A DNA stretch of 64,000 bases from Mucilaginibacter gracilis (GCF_003633615.1 NZ_RBKU01000001.1:5952001-6016000); one strand, 5' to 3'; shown: positions 35,048 through 43,805, numbered from the stretch's first letter. Program-made: numbers and translations. Notes: generated by a model from the letters alone, not told the origin.

Positions 35048-35149
35048 CAAACATCTACAATCAAAATTAATATACTAACTTGGACAAAATTAAGATTGCT
35101 AAATCAAATTAACCTAATTGCTGTTTAGCTCTATAATATACCGAGTACT

Positions 35150-37225
35150 ATGGCCAAAAAAACCAATTTAACCGAAGCCGTTCCCGAAGCTGCAGCGCCT
35201 GCAACACCCGAAAACAAGATTAAACCAGTTACAAAAAAAGCTGATAAAGCTGTTGCCGTTAAAGCTAAACCGGCTAATAAAAGTGCAGTAACCGCTGCGG
35301 TTGTTAAAACCGAAACGTTAAATGCCATTGAGCCTTTTAGTTTATTAACCGATTTTGATATTAGTTTGTTTAAAAGTGGAAAGCACTTTAAACTGTACGA
35401 GAAGTTTGGATCGCATGTGGTAACGCATAAAGGCGTGGTGGGCACTTATTTTGCAGTTTGGGCACCAAATGCGCAGTATATTGCGGTTATTGGCAATTTT
35501 AATGGCTGGAACCGGGGCTCGCACCCACTGTTTGTACGTTGGGACGGAAGCGGCGTATGGGAGGGTTTTATACCCAATATTGGCGACGGTGAAACGTATA
35601 AATATTACATCAAATCGTCTACCGGCGAAGATTTGGAAAAAAGCGATCCCTTTGCTTTGCGCTGGGAAGAACCGCCGCGCACAGCATCAATAGTTACCCA
35701 TACTTATTACGAATGGAACGATAAGAATTGGATGAATAACCGCATGCAGCACAATGCGCTGGATGCCCCCTGCTCGGTTTACGAAATTCATTTTGGCTCA
35801 TGGGCCCGCGGATTGGAAGACCCAAGCGTATTTTTAACTTACCGCGATATGGCCGCCAAACTGGTGCCGTATGTTAAGGACATGGGCTTTACGCATGTGG
35901 AATTTATGCCGTTAATGGAGCATCCGTTTTATCCAAGTTGGGGGTACCAAATTGTGGGCTTTTTTGCAGCATCGTCGAGGTACGGCAGTCCGCAGGATTT
36001 GATGTACCTGATAGAGGAATTGCACAATGCCGGTATTGGTGTTATTTTTGACTGGGTGCCATCGCACTTCCCCGGCGATGTGCATGGCATTTATAATTTT
36101 GACGGCACGCATTTGTACGAACATGCCGACCCGCGCAAGGGCTATCACCCGGATTGGACATCGTACATATTTAACTACGGGCGCAACGAGGTTAAGGCCT
36201 TTTTAATAAGCAACGCGCTTTTTTGGCTCGACCGTTACCATGTTGACGGTTTACGGGTTGATGCTGTGGCCTCAATGCTGTATCTTGATTATTCGCGCAA
36301 GCATGGCGAATGGGAACCCAACATTTTTGGCGGTAACACCAACCTCGAAGCAATTTCGCTGTTAAAAGAATTTAATGAGGCCGTGTATAGCCACTTCCCT
36401 GATGTGCAAACCATTGCCGAAGAATCTACCTCGTTCACGGGGGTAAGCAGGCCAACCTTTTTAGGCGGACTGGGCTTTGGCATGAAATGGATGATGGGCT
36501 GGATGAACGACACGCTGAAGTACTTTAAAGAAGACCCGATAAACCGTAAATATCACCACAATAAAATTACATTTAGCACGGTTTATGCCTTTACCGAAAA
36601 CTTTATGCTGCCGCTATCGCACGATGAAGTGGTTTACGGCAAACGCTCCATATTACGCAAAATGCCCGGCGATGAGTGGCAGCAATTTGCCAACCTGCGC
36701 CTGCTATACAGCTATATGTTTACCCACAGTGGCACCAAACTGTTGTTTATGGGCGATGAGTTTGGCCAAAGTGCCGAATGGAATTTTCAGCAATCGTTAG
36801 ATTGGCACTTGTTGCAATATGCCCCGCACGAAGGTGCAAGGCAAACCGTTAAGGCCCTTAACTACCTATACCGCAGCGAACCGGCACTTTACGAGAAAAA
36901 CTTTGGCAGCGATGGCTTTGCCTGGATTGATGGCGGCAATGCTACCGATTCGGTATTGGTTTACACCCGTAAGGGAAAAGACCCCAAAAACGACCTGGTT
37001 ATTATTTTAAATATGACACCGGTAACCCGCAAAAATTACCGTATTGGTGTGCCTTATGCCGGTACCTGGAAAGAGGTATTTAACTCGGACGATAGTCATT
37101 TTTGGGGTAGCGGCGCAACTAACTCTGCCAAGCTAAAAACCGAAGAAGTTGAATGGCAATGGAAAAAGGATTCGATAGTGATAACCGCGCCGCCTTTAGG
37201 AGCTGTGGTGTTGAAACGTTGTTAA
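35150..37225 (+). CDS. glgB: 1,4-alpha-glucan branching enzyme
   Basis: The 691-residue GH13 enzyme moves alpha-1,4 chains to alpha-1,6 branch points of glycogen. The CBM48-type N-terminal module has the conserved WAPNAQYIAVIGNFNGWN and the catalytic triad is visible as DGLRVDAVASML (nucleophile), TIAEES (acid) and LSHDEVV. An unusual Lys/Ala/Pro-rich extension of about 60 residues (KKADKAVAVKAKPANKSA) precedes it, reminiscent of histone-H1-like tails. It closes the plus-strand glucan group. Confidence 0.95.
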   Translation: MAKKTNLTEAVPEAAAPATPENKIKPVTKKADKAVAVKAKPANKSAVTAAVVKTETLNAIEPFSLLTDFDISLFKSGKHFKLYEKFGSHVVTHKGVVGTYFAVWAPNAQYIAVIGNFNGWNRGSHPLFVRWDGSGVWEGFIPNIGDGETYKYYIKSSTGEDLEKSDPFALRWEEPPRTASIVTHTYYEWNDKNWMNNRMQHNALDAPCSVYEIHFGSWARGLEDPSVFLTYRDMAAKLVPYVKDMGFTHVEFMPLMEHPFYPSWGYQIVGFFAASSRYGSPQDLMYLIEELHNAGIGVIFDWVPSHFPGDVHGIYNFDGTHLYEHADPRKGYHPDWTSYIFNYGRNEVKAFLISNALFWLDRYHVDGLRVDAVASMLYLDYSRKHGEWEPNIFGGNTNLEAISLLKEFNEAVYSHFPDVQTIAEESTSFTGVSRPTFLGGLGFGMKWMMGWMNDTLKYFKEDPINRKYHHNKITFSTVYAFTENFMLPLSHDEVVYGKRSILRKMPGDEWQQFANLRLLYSYMFTHSGTKLLFMGDEFGQSAEWNFQQSLDWHLLQYAPHEGARQTVKALNYLYRSEPALYEKNFGSDGFAWIDGGNATDSVLVYTRKGKDPKNDLVIILNMTPVTRKNYRIGVPYAGTWKEVFNSDDSHFWGSGATNSAKLKTEEVEWQWKKDSIVITAPPLGAVVLKRC

Positions 37226-37233
37226 CGTAAAAC

Positions 37234-38316
37234 ATGAAAAGTAAGATAGAAGATTTAAATAGGGTATACAGCTTTTGTATCTTACTGCTTGTATTTTGCT
37301 TTTTTACGCCGGTAGTGTTCGGCCAAACAGAACAATACCCTTCTCCCGCAAAGGTAGCTGCCGATTTCTATAAAATACTGGATAGGCCGAAGGTTGCCGC
37401 ACAACCGCAGTTTGAGGTTATAATTACCGATTCGGTTATTATTGAAAAGGGTTCCATTTATAGCGAGCAAGATGAAAAGATACCTATAATTATCTACAAA
37501 CCGCTTGGCCATGCCCGAAAGGCTTTCCCTACCGTTATTTGCTTACATGGCACAAGTGGCAACAAGCAGGATAAAGACATCAAAAACATGCTTTATCAAA
37601 TCACCAAAAAAGGAATGATGGCTGTTGCCATTGATGCCCGCTACCACGGCGATCGTATTCCGGGTGGTGACCATGGTTCAAAAGAGTATGTGGCCGCAGC
37701 CATTAAAGCCTGGCAAAATACTAACCCCGCAAAACAAACTCATCCGTTTCTTTGGGATACTGTTTACGATTTGTGGCGACTTACCGATTACCTGGTTACC
37801 CGGCCAGATGTAAAAGCCAACCGCATAGGGATGACTGGCATATCAATGGGCGGAATTGAAACCTGGATGGCAGCATCGGTAGATAGCCGGATTAAGGTTG
37901 CCGTACTGGATATTGCCGCGCAAAGCTTTAAATGGAGTTTAGATAATGATAAATGGCAAGGCCGCACAAGTACCATACAGGCTGCTCATTTACAGGCCGC
38001 TAAAGACATGGGCGATTCGGTTTTAAACCAGCGCAATGTTAAAGCTGTTTGGGATAAACTGCTACCCGGCATTACCGGTGAATTTGATTGCCCATCAATG
38101 ATACGCTTGTTTGCGCCGCGCCCACTACTGGTATTAAGCAACGAATTAGATGCCAATTGCCCCTTACCTGGCGCAAAAATAGCCTATCAATCGGCACAGG
38201 TAGCGTATGGAGCTAAATCCAACCGATTAGAAATGAACATTGCACTAAACCAACCGCACCGGCCCACGCCAGAGCATATGAAAATGCTGGTGGATTGGTT
38301 TGCGAAATGGTTGTGA
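37234..38316 (+). CDS. Secreted alpha/beta hydrolase (dienelactone/acetyl-xylan-esterase type)
   Basis: The 360-residue protein has a signal peptide (YSFCILLLVFCFFTPVVFGQ) and an alpha/beta-hydrolase fold. The oxyanion block is ICLHGTSGNKQDKD near residue 105, the nucleophile is in GMTGISMGGIETWM near residue 205, the acid is in LSNELDANCPL and the His in NQPHRPTPEHM. It begins 8 bp after the glgB stop codon and may be cotranscribed. The ester or other substrate is not known. Confidence 0.8.
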   Translation: MKSKIEDLNRVYSFCILLLVFCFFTPVVFGQTEQYPSPAKVAADFYKILDRPKVAAQPQFEVIITDSVIIEKGSIYSEQDEKIPIIIYKPLGHARKAFPTVICLHGTSGNKQDKDIKNMLYQITKKGMMAVAIDARYHGDRIPGGDHGSKEYVAAAIKAWQNTNPAKQTHPFLWDTVYDLWRLTDYLVTRPDVKANRIGMTGISMGGIETWMAASVDSRIKVAVLDIAAQSFKWSLDNDKWQGRTSTIQAAHLQAAKDMGDSVLNQRNVKAVWDKLLPGITGEFDCPSMIRLFAPRPLLVLSNELDANCPLPGAKIAYQSAQVAYGAKSNRLEMNIALNQPHRPTPEHMKMLVDWFAKWL

Positions 38317-38431
38317 TGTGTGGGTATTGTAGACGATGATAACCGCCAACAGAGCGGGAAAAAAAACTTACAAAGAGAGGAAAACCTGATGCCGGACGAA
38401 ATTAACTCTTGCCCACTTTACATTTAAAACA

Positions 38432-38458
38432 GCAAAGCCGGCTATCAACCGGCTTTGC
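38432..38458 (-). terminator. Terminator of the pfkA-gapA operon
   Basis: GCAAAGCCGG (38432-38441) pairs perfectly with CCGGCTTTGC (38449-38458). On the minus strand it follows the gapA stop by 24 bases and is followed by TGTTTT. On the plus strand the esterase gene ends upstream, so it may be bidirectional. Confidence 0.85.
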
Positions 38459-38482
38459 AATATTGAAAGAAGTGTTATTAAA

Positions 38483-39478
38483 TTAAAGTTTACCAACTTC
38501 CTGAACCATGTCAATCAGTTTGTTTGAGTAGCCCCATTCGTTATCGTACCATGATACTACTTTTACAAAGTTATCGTTTAGTGCGATACCTGCTTTGGCA
38601 TCAAAAATTGAGGTACGTGCGTCACCTTTAAAGTCTTCGGATACTACGTCGTCTTCTGTGTAACCTAAAATACCTTTTAATTCACCTTCCGAAGCATCTT
38701 TCATCGCTTTCTTGATGTCTTCGTAAGTAGCTGCTTTTTTCAAACGAACTGTTAAATCAACTACAGATACGTCGGCAACCGGTACACGGAAACTCATACC
38801 TGTTAATTTACCTTTTAACTCAGGTATAACCAAAGTTACTGCTTTAGCAGCGCCGGTTGATGATGGGATAATGTTTTGGTAAGCACCACGGCCACCTCTC
38901 CAGTCTTTAGCCGATGGGCTATCTACTGTTTTTTGAGTTGCAGTTACCGCGTGTATGGTACTCATCAAACCTTCTTCAATACCAAAAGCATCGTTTAATA
39001 CTTTAGCAATTGGTGCAAGGCAGTTTGTGGTACACGATGCGTTTGATACAATGGTATCAGTAGCTTTTAATAATTTGTGGTTAACGCCCATTACAAACGT
39101 AGGGGTATCATCCTTAGCTGGTGCGCTTAATACTACTTTTTTTGCACCGGCATCAATGTGTTTTTGTGCAGTATCTTTTGATAAAAACAAACCTGTTGAT
39201 TCGATGATAACTTCGGCGCCAATTTCGCCCCATTTTAAGTTTGCCGGATCTTTTTCGGCAGTTACGCGGATAGTTTTGCCGTTAACAACCAAATGGCCAC
39301 CTTCTACAGCGATGGTGCCTTTAAACTGACCGTGGGTTGAATCGTATTTTAACATGTAAGCCATATAATCAGGCTCAACCAGGTCATTAATACCTACAAC
39401 TTCAATGTCGGCTCTTTCAATTGCTGCCCTAAAGGCTAAACGGCCAATACGGCCAAAGCCGTTAATTCCTATTTTCAT
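38483..39478 (-). CDS. gapA: Glyceraldehyde-3-phosphate dehydrogenase (type I)
   Basis: The 331-residue enzyme converts glyceraldehyde 3-phosphate with NAD+ and phosphate to 1,3-bisphosphoglycerate. Rossmann motif INGFGRIGRLAFRA is at the N-terminus, catalytic Cys in VSNASCTTNCLAPIAK near residue 152 and the conserved NEWGYSNKLIDMV at the C-terminus. It is the last gene of a three-gene minus-strand operon with a 7-bp gap to the kinase-like gene. The length is normal for the family. Confidence 0.98.
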   Translation of the reverse strand: MKIGINGFGRIGRLAFRAAIERADIEVVGINDLVEPDYMAYMLKYDSTHGQFKGTIAVEGGHLVVNGKTIRVTAEKDPANLKWGEIGAEVIIESTGLFLSKDTAQKHIDAGAKKVVLSAPAKDDTPTFVMGVNHKLLKATDTIVSNASCTTNCLAPIAKVLNDAFGIEEGLMSTIHAVTATQKTVDSPSAKDWRGGRGAYQNIIPSSTGAAKAVTLVIPELKGKLTGMSFRVPVADVSVVDLTVRLKKAATYEDIKKAMKDASEGELKGILGYTEDDVVSEDFKGDARTSIFDAKAGIALNDNFVKVVSWYDNEWGYSNKLIDMVQEVGKL

Positions 39479-39485
39479 GTTTTTT

Positions 39486-40334
39486 TTAATTTTTATTTGA
39501 ATAATACTTTAATAAATTGTTGATAGGTTCTTTTATAATATTGCTGATGGTAACATCCAGTTCGGTGGCAGTTTCAATTAAGTTATCCTGAAAAGCAGCC
39601 GCTACGCTACCTATAAAATATACAGGGGTTTGCGGCTCATCCTTTAACAAGGGTTTAACGTAGGTGGTGATAAATTTTTTGAATCCCAATTTTATGGTTT
39701 CGCGCAAATATTCGTCGTGTTGGTTTTCTGAGTAAAACTCGGTAAATGAGCTTAAAAATAAAGCCGGTTGGGCACTACGATACACTTTTTCTAATATTTG
39801 TTTGCGGTCGTAATCATAACGTTTGGTAAACTTTTTTGTTATGTTATCGGGCAGGGTTTCGTTCATAAAACTCTTTAAAAGTACCCTGCCAAGCCAATTT
39901 GCCGATCCCTCATCGGCCAAAATATAGCCTAAACCATAATTATTGGCCTTTATCTTTTTACCGTCATAATATGCAGCGTTGCTGCCGCTACCCAATATGC
40001 ACACAATACCTTTACGTTCTTTACAGGTGGCAATTGCCGCCCCTAAAACATCGTGTTCAACAAATATGCGGGCGTTTTTAAAAAACGCCGATAGCCCGTT
40101 GCTTACTGTTTGCTGCCTTGCGGCTGATGATGCACCGGCAGTAAAAAAATAAATTTTTTTGATCTCCTCGGCGTGGTGAATAAGGTTTATATTTTTGTTG
40201 AGCAATTGCAGTATAAACTTCTCGTCGTTAAGATAGGGGTTAATGCCCTGAGTTTTAAAAGTAGCAACGGTTTTATCCTTTATGGCTAAACGCCAGTCGG
40301 CAAAATTAGAACCACTGTAAACTACTGCTATCAT
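39486..40334 (-). CDS. Degenerate N-acetylglucosamine-kinase-like protein (BadF/BadG/BcrA family paralogue)
   Basis: The 282-residue protein aligns along its whole length with the kinase at 42224-43087 but has lost the phosphate-binding residues. The paralogue has ADGGSTKTNW at its N-terminus, where this one reads VYSGSNFADW: catalytic Asp, Gly and Thr-Lys-Thr changed. The second loop is GSGSNAAYYDG rather than GTGTNSCIYDG. The ADEGSANWLGR block is retained. It lies 7 bp from gapA and 5 bp from pfkA, so it is fixed in a glycolytic operon. I infer a pseudokinase or regulatory role. Confidence 0.7.
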   Translation of the reverse strand: MIAVVYSGSNFADWRLAIKDKTVATFKTQGINPYLNDEKFILQLLNKNINLIHHAEEIKKIYFFTAGASSAARQQTVSNGLSAFFKNARIFVEHDVLGAAIATCKERKGIVCILGSGSNAAYYDGKKIKANNYGLGYILADEGSANWLGRVLLKSFMNETLPDNITKKFTKRYDYDRKQILEKVYRSAQPALFLSSFTEFYSENQHDEYLRETIKLGFKKFITTYVKPLLKDEPQTPVYFIGSVAAAFQDNLIETATELDVTISNIIKEPINNLLKYYSNKN

Positions 40335-40339
40335 TCAAT

Positions 40340-41320
40340 TTATATAGATAAAACTTTCATCATCTGCATCAAATCATCTTCCAGTTTAAATTCGTGGTTA
40401 GCTAAAGCTTCTTCCAGGTCGGTTAAAACAATAACATTTCCTCTTAAACCCACCATTTTACGGCTCTCGCCTTTTAACAGCGCGTTAACTGCTGCATAAC
40501 CTAAACGGCTGCCCAAAATACGATCAAAACTGCTCGGACTTCCGCCCCGTTGCAAATGCCCTAATATAGTAACTTTAGTGTGATATGATTTAATACGATC
40601 TTTAACTATTTTAGCAATATCATAAGCACCCCCATGGTTATCGCCCTCGGCAACAATAACAATGCTTGATGATTTGTTTGGCGAACTTTCCAAATCGCGT
40701 ATCAAATCGTCTAAAGCTGTTTCTGTTTCGGGTAACATAATAGCTTCGGCACCGCCGGCTATACCTGCACGCAAAGCTATACAGCCCGAATCGCGCCCCA
40801 TTACTTCAACAAAAAACAAACGGTCGTGCGAGTCGGCGGTATCACGAATCTTATCTAAAGCCTCAATAACGGTATTGGTAGCGGTGTCAAAACCCAATGT
40901 ATAGTCCGACCCATATAAGTCGTTATCAATAGTTCCGGGTACACCAATTACAGCAATATCAGGATAGTTTTTCGAAAACCGCAAGGCTCCGGTAAAGGTA
41001 CCATCGCCGCCAATACATACCAGGGCGTCAATTTCCCGGTCTTTTAAGTTTTTGTAGGCTATTGCCTGCCCCTCATCGGTTTTAAAGGGCATGCAGCGGG
41101 CCGTTTTCAATATCGTTCCGCCCAGGTGCAGGGTATTACTTACCGAACGCGTGTTCATGTCTTTCATGTTGTCGTCAATAAGGCCCTGGTAACCTTGCAT
41201 CACCCCAACAGCTTGCTTGCCATTATATATAGCAGTGCGCACAACGGCACGTATACAGGGGTTCATGCCAGGTGCATCACCGCCCGACGTTAGAACAGCT
41301 ATTTTACGGATATTTTGCAT
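40340..41320 (-). CDS. pfkA: ATP-dependent 6-phosphofructokinase
   Basis: The 326-residue enzyme phosphorylates fructose 6-phosphate. Conserved blocks are SGGDAPGMNPCIRAVVR (residue 12 on), GGDGTFTGALRF near residue 100, the catalytic TIDNDLYGSDYTLGFDTA and VMGRDSGCIALRAG. The GGDGT motif with this Gly/Thr pattern indicates the ATP rather than the pyrophosphate form. It is the first gene of the pfkA operon; the palindrome GTGTA-N6-ACAC lies 37 bases upstream of its start codon. Confidence 0.97.
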   Translation of the reverse strand: MQNIRKIAVLTSGGDAPGMNPCIRAVVRTAIYNGKQAVGVMQGYQGLIDDNMKDMNTRSVSNTLHLGGTILKTARCMPFKTDEGQAIAYKNLKDREIDALVCIGGDGTFTGALRFSKNYPDIAVIGVPGTIDNDLYGSDYTLGFDTATNTVIEALDKIRDTADSHDRLFFVEVMGRDSGCIALRAGIAGGAEAIMLPETETALDDLIRDLESSPNKSSSIVIVAEGDNHGGAYDIAKIVKDRIKSYHTKVTILGHLQRGGSPSSFDRILGSRLGYAAVNALLKGESRKMVGLRGNVIVLTDLEEALANHEFKLEDDLMQMMKVLSI

Positions 41321-41356
41321 GATCGATTTGGGTTTATCAGGATATGCGAAGATAAT

Positions 41357-41371
41357 GTGTATTTTTTACAC
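41357..41371. promoter_or_regulatory. Palindrome in the pfkA-Nudix intergenic region (candidate operator)
   Basis: GTGTA-TTTTTT-ACAC at 41357-41371 is an inverted repeat. The bases after it, TATGTAAATTTATTTTT, match those after a second copy at 43130 at nearly every position. Both copies lie ~40 bases upstream of a sugar-kinase-type gene on the minus strand. The Nudix regulator gene starts on the plus strand in the same gap. Confidence 0.55.
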
Positions 41372-41453
41372 TATGTAAATTTATTTTTTATTTTTTATTC
41401 TCTTTGATTGAAATTAACACTCTATATTTATTTTTAATTAAAACTACACACAT

Positions 41454-42149
41454 TTGGAAACAGGTTTACCTAAATTTGATTCTGCATTTTCTATTGATTG
41501 CGTAATTTTTGGATTTGAAGCCGGTGAGCTAAAGGTTTTATTAATTGAGCGTAACGAAGATCCGTTTAAAGATTGGTGGGCACTACCCGGCAACATGGTA
41601 GAAAATAACGAGAGTATTGAAGATGCGGCAACCCGCATTTTATATGAGCTTACCGGCCTGCACGATATGCATATGGAGCAGTTTCATACTTTTGGAGCCG
41701 TACAAAGGCACCCCCTGGGCAGAGTAATTACCGTTGCCTATTATGCTTTAATTAGAATAATTGGCCAAAAAGAAGTAAAACCGGTAACCAAATATGCAAA
41801 AAAAGCGGCGTGGCGCTCGGTTAACGAGTTACCTAAACTTGCTTATGACCATAGTGAAATTTTTGAAACCAGCATACAAAAATTACGCCGCCGTTTAGGC
41901 TATCAGCCTATTGCATTTGAGCTACTGCCCGAAAAATTTACACTTACGCAGTTACAATTACTTTATGAAGCTATATTGAATAAAAAGCTTGATAAACGTA
42001 ATTTCCGTAAAAAAATGTTGAGCTACGGTTTTTTGAAAGAGTTGGACGAAAAACAAAAAGGCGTATCATACAGGGCTGCCAAGCTGTACAAATTTGACCG
42101 GCGGAAATATTACAAGATATTTCAAAACGATTTAACGCCCGAAAATTAA
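41454..42149 (+). CDS. Nudix-type transcriptional regulator (NrtR/AraR-like)
   Basis: The 231-residue protein opens with a TTG start codon (no ATG is available upstream in frame that fits) and has a Nudix fold at about residues 10-140 followed by a winged helix (about residues 150-225, with FTLTQLQLLYEAIL). The Nudix box is degenerate: the REUxEE core reads RILYEL in ATRILYELTG, so two of the catalytic Glu are missing. Such proteins sense a sugar-nucleotide or NAD-related ligand and repress genes. Location between pfkA and the second kinase suggests they are the targets. Confidence 0.85.
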   Translation: METGLPKFDSAFSIDCVIFGFEAGELKVLLIERNEDPFKDWWALPGNMVENNESIEDAATRILYELTGLHDMHMEQFHTFGAVQRHPLGRVITVAYYALIRIIGQKEVKPVTKYAKKAAWRSVNELPKLAYDHSEIFETSIQKLRRRLGYQPIAFELLPEKFTLTQLQLLYEAILNKKLDKRNFRKKMLSYGFLKELDEKQKGVSYRAAKLYKFDRRKYYKIFQNDLTPEN

Positions 42150-42161
42150 ACCGAACAGGCT

Positions 42162-42206
42162 AATAACAAATAAAGCGATGGGTTTACCATCGCTTTATTT
42201 GTTATT
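42162..42206. terminator. Bidirectional terminator between Nudix regulator and kinase
   Basis: A perfect 20-bp stem (42162-42181 with 42187-42206) around loop GTTTA is built from AATAACAAATAAAGCGATGG and its complement. T-runs at the end of each arm serve both converging genes. Confidence 0.92.
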
Positions 42207-42223
42207 TTGAGGTTGCGCCTAAA

Positions 42224-43087
42224 TTAATTTTTAGACGACGGTGCTAATTCCATGTGATACTTAACCAGGTTATCTATAGGCGAGCGGATGATGTTACCCA
42301 TCTTCATCCCATTTTCGGTAACCACTTCTTCAAGTACGTTACGAAAGTTATAACCTACCGAACCAATACAGTTAAAGGTGTATTTTTGAAAATCGGGGTA
42401 ATGCGTAACTAAGTTGCGGAAAAAATCATCGAACGACGATTTTACCAAATTGCGCGAATACTCAATGTTTACCGTATTATCATAAACAAATTTACTAAAG
42501 CCTGCACAAAAGCGGTTAGCCAGTGGCTTAGTATATACATTATCAATCACCTCGTCGGGAGTTAATTTGTAGGTTTCCCAAAAAAGTTCGCGCACCGGCT
42601 CGGGCATATAACCGCGTACATAATCGCCCAATAGTTTTTTGCCAATGTAACAGCCACTACCCTCGTCGCCCAAAATGTAAGCTAACGAATCAATGTTGTG
42701 TATAATATTTTGGCCATCATAAATACAAGAGTTGGTACCTGTACCCAAAATAGCCGCAAAACCTTCGTTTGTGCCTAAAACCGCCCTTGCTGCGGCAAGC
42801 AAATCGTGCCCTATGTTAACCTTTGCATTAACAAACACCGCTTGCATGGCAGCTTCAACAATTTTTTTCTTATCATCAACAGAGCAGCCTGCACCGTAGT
42901 AATTAACCTCGGTTATTTTATCTATTTGCAGGTCAACAGGTAAACTCTCCTTTAAAGAGCTAATAATATAATCGGCACTCGAAAAATAAGGGTTGTACCC
43001 TTCGGTGTTAAAATAAACCTTCTTTTGTTCGTCGGTTATTAAACACCAGTTAGTTTTAGTTGAGCCACCGTCGGCGATGATAATCAT
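42224..43087 (-). CDS. N-acetylglucosamine kinase (BadF/BadG/BcrA-type ATPase)
   Basis: The 287-residue kinase begins MIIIADGGSTKTNWCLI, whose Asp and GST-K-T form the phosphate-1 loop. Phosphate-2 appears as ILGTGTNSCIYDG and the conserved ILGDEGSGCYIGKK follows. It would phosphorylate an amino sugar, probably N-acetylglucosamine in peptidoglycan recycling, using ATP. Unlike its paralogue at 39486 it keeps all expected residues. The GTGTA-N6-ACAC palindrome lies 43 bases upstream of its start. Confidence 0.88.
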   Translation of the reverse strand: MIIIADGGSTKTNWCLITDEQKKVYFNTEGYNPYFSSADYIISSLKESLPVDLQIDKITEVNYYGAGCSVDDKKKIVEAAMQAVFVNAKVNIGHDLLAAARAVLGTNEGFAAILGTGTNSCIYDGQNIIHNIDSLAYILGDEGSGCYIGKKLLGDYVRGYMPEPVRELFWETYKLTPDEVIDNVYTKPLANRFCAGFSKFVYDNTVNIEYSRNLVKSSFDDFFRNLVTHYPDFQKYTFNCIGSVGYNFRNVLEEVVTENGMKMGNIIRSPIDNLVKYHMELAPSSKN

Positions 43088-43129
43088 ATCTTGTAGTTTA
43101 ATTTGGCCTTAAAAGTATGATTTTGCGAT

Positions 43130-43144
43130 GTGTAAAAAAAACAC
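43130..43144. promoter_or_regulatory. Palindrome upstream of the kinase gene (candidate operator, second copy)
   Basis: GTGTA-AAAAAA-ACAC at 43130-43144 with the same N6 spacer as the copy at 41357. Downstream TTAGGTAATTTATTTTT matches TATGTAAATTTATTTTT there, 12 of 17 bases. Shared sequence and position upstream of two glycolytic or aminosugar kinases argue for a common repressor. Confidence 0.55.
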
Positions 43145-43708
43145 TTAGGTAATTTATTTTTACATGGATTTAGTATTAATTTATTATACACCGCGGCAAC
43201 CACACCAAAAAACTTCAATTAACTGATTATCATTAATATATATAAAAAATGTTGAAATTACAATTATTTTTAACGCTGACGCACTTTTTTTTTAACATCC
43301 ACTTAATTTGCAATAAAAGCATCAGTTGTTATGTTAATAGCACTCCGCGTTGAGTAAAAAACAAGATATTCCTTTTTAACAGGACTTCAAATTTTTCGGC
43401 CAAAGGCTATCATATTATGAGATTCCGCTTTGCTTAAATGTCATAAAAAAGTAAGCTATTTTGTTTTTTGGGCGGGGTAAAAAATTAATTTATTTACATT
43501 AAATTAATAAATTCTATGTAAAATTAATTTCAACTTCTATTTGTATTAAAATTTTAGCTTTTAATTATCCTTAATAATGCCATTTTCGCATTTAAAAAAC
43601 CCCGAATAAATACATAAAAGTTGGTTTAGACAAAACTAAGTGGTTTTTTTGTCGTTTAAACAGTAACCAATTTATAATATATATAAACACACTAAGGAGG
43701 ATCCCCGG
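43145..43708. other. Gene-free AT-rich stretch
   Basis: About 560 bases between the candidate operator of the kinase gene and the tiny gene at 43709. Very AT-rich; I see no long frame, tRNA-like cloverleaf or terminator. The end of this stretch must hold the promoter of the tiny gene, but no clear -7/-33 pair was found. Confidence 0.45.
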
Positions 43709-43795
43709 ATGATAACGCTAATTGTTGTACTAATTGCCGCAAACGTTTTTTTTGGAATTTATCGTGCTGACGAACGCAAGCACAGCCATCATTGA
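43709..43795 (+). CDS. Predicted 28-residue membrane peptide
   Basis: ATG at 43709 follows AAGGAGG, an unusually strong Shine-Dalgarno site for this group, spaced 9 bases from the ATG. The product is MITLIVVLIAANVFFGIYRA followed by DERKHSHH: a single hydrophobic helix (residues 2-18) with a charged, His-containing C-terminus. A perfect 12-bp terminator hairpin begins 11 bases after the stop. Together these argue for a real gene, although it is far below usual gene-finding limits. Function is unknown; single-helix peptides often modulate a larger membrane complex or respond to stress. Confidence 0.6.
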   Translation: MITLIVVLIAANVFFGIYRADERKHSHH

Positions 43796-43805
43796 AAACT
43801 ATAGG

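Noticed and set aside
37788..37976. Frames on the opposite strand of the esterase, glgB, ligD and ftsK genes
   Set aside because: All are shadows of the strongly supported genes, without signal, domain or start context.
41357..41371. Terminator reading of GTGTA-N6-ACAC
   Set aside because: The stem is only 4-5 bp, sits upstream of genes, and recurs at a second promoter with matching flanks, which fits an operator better.
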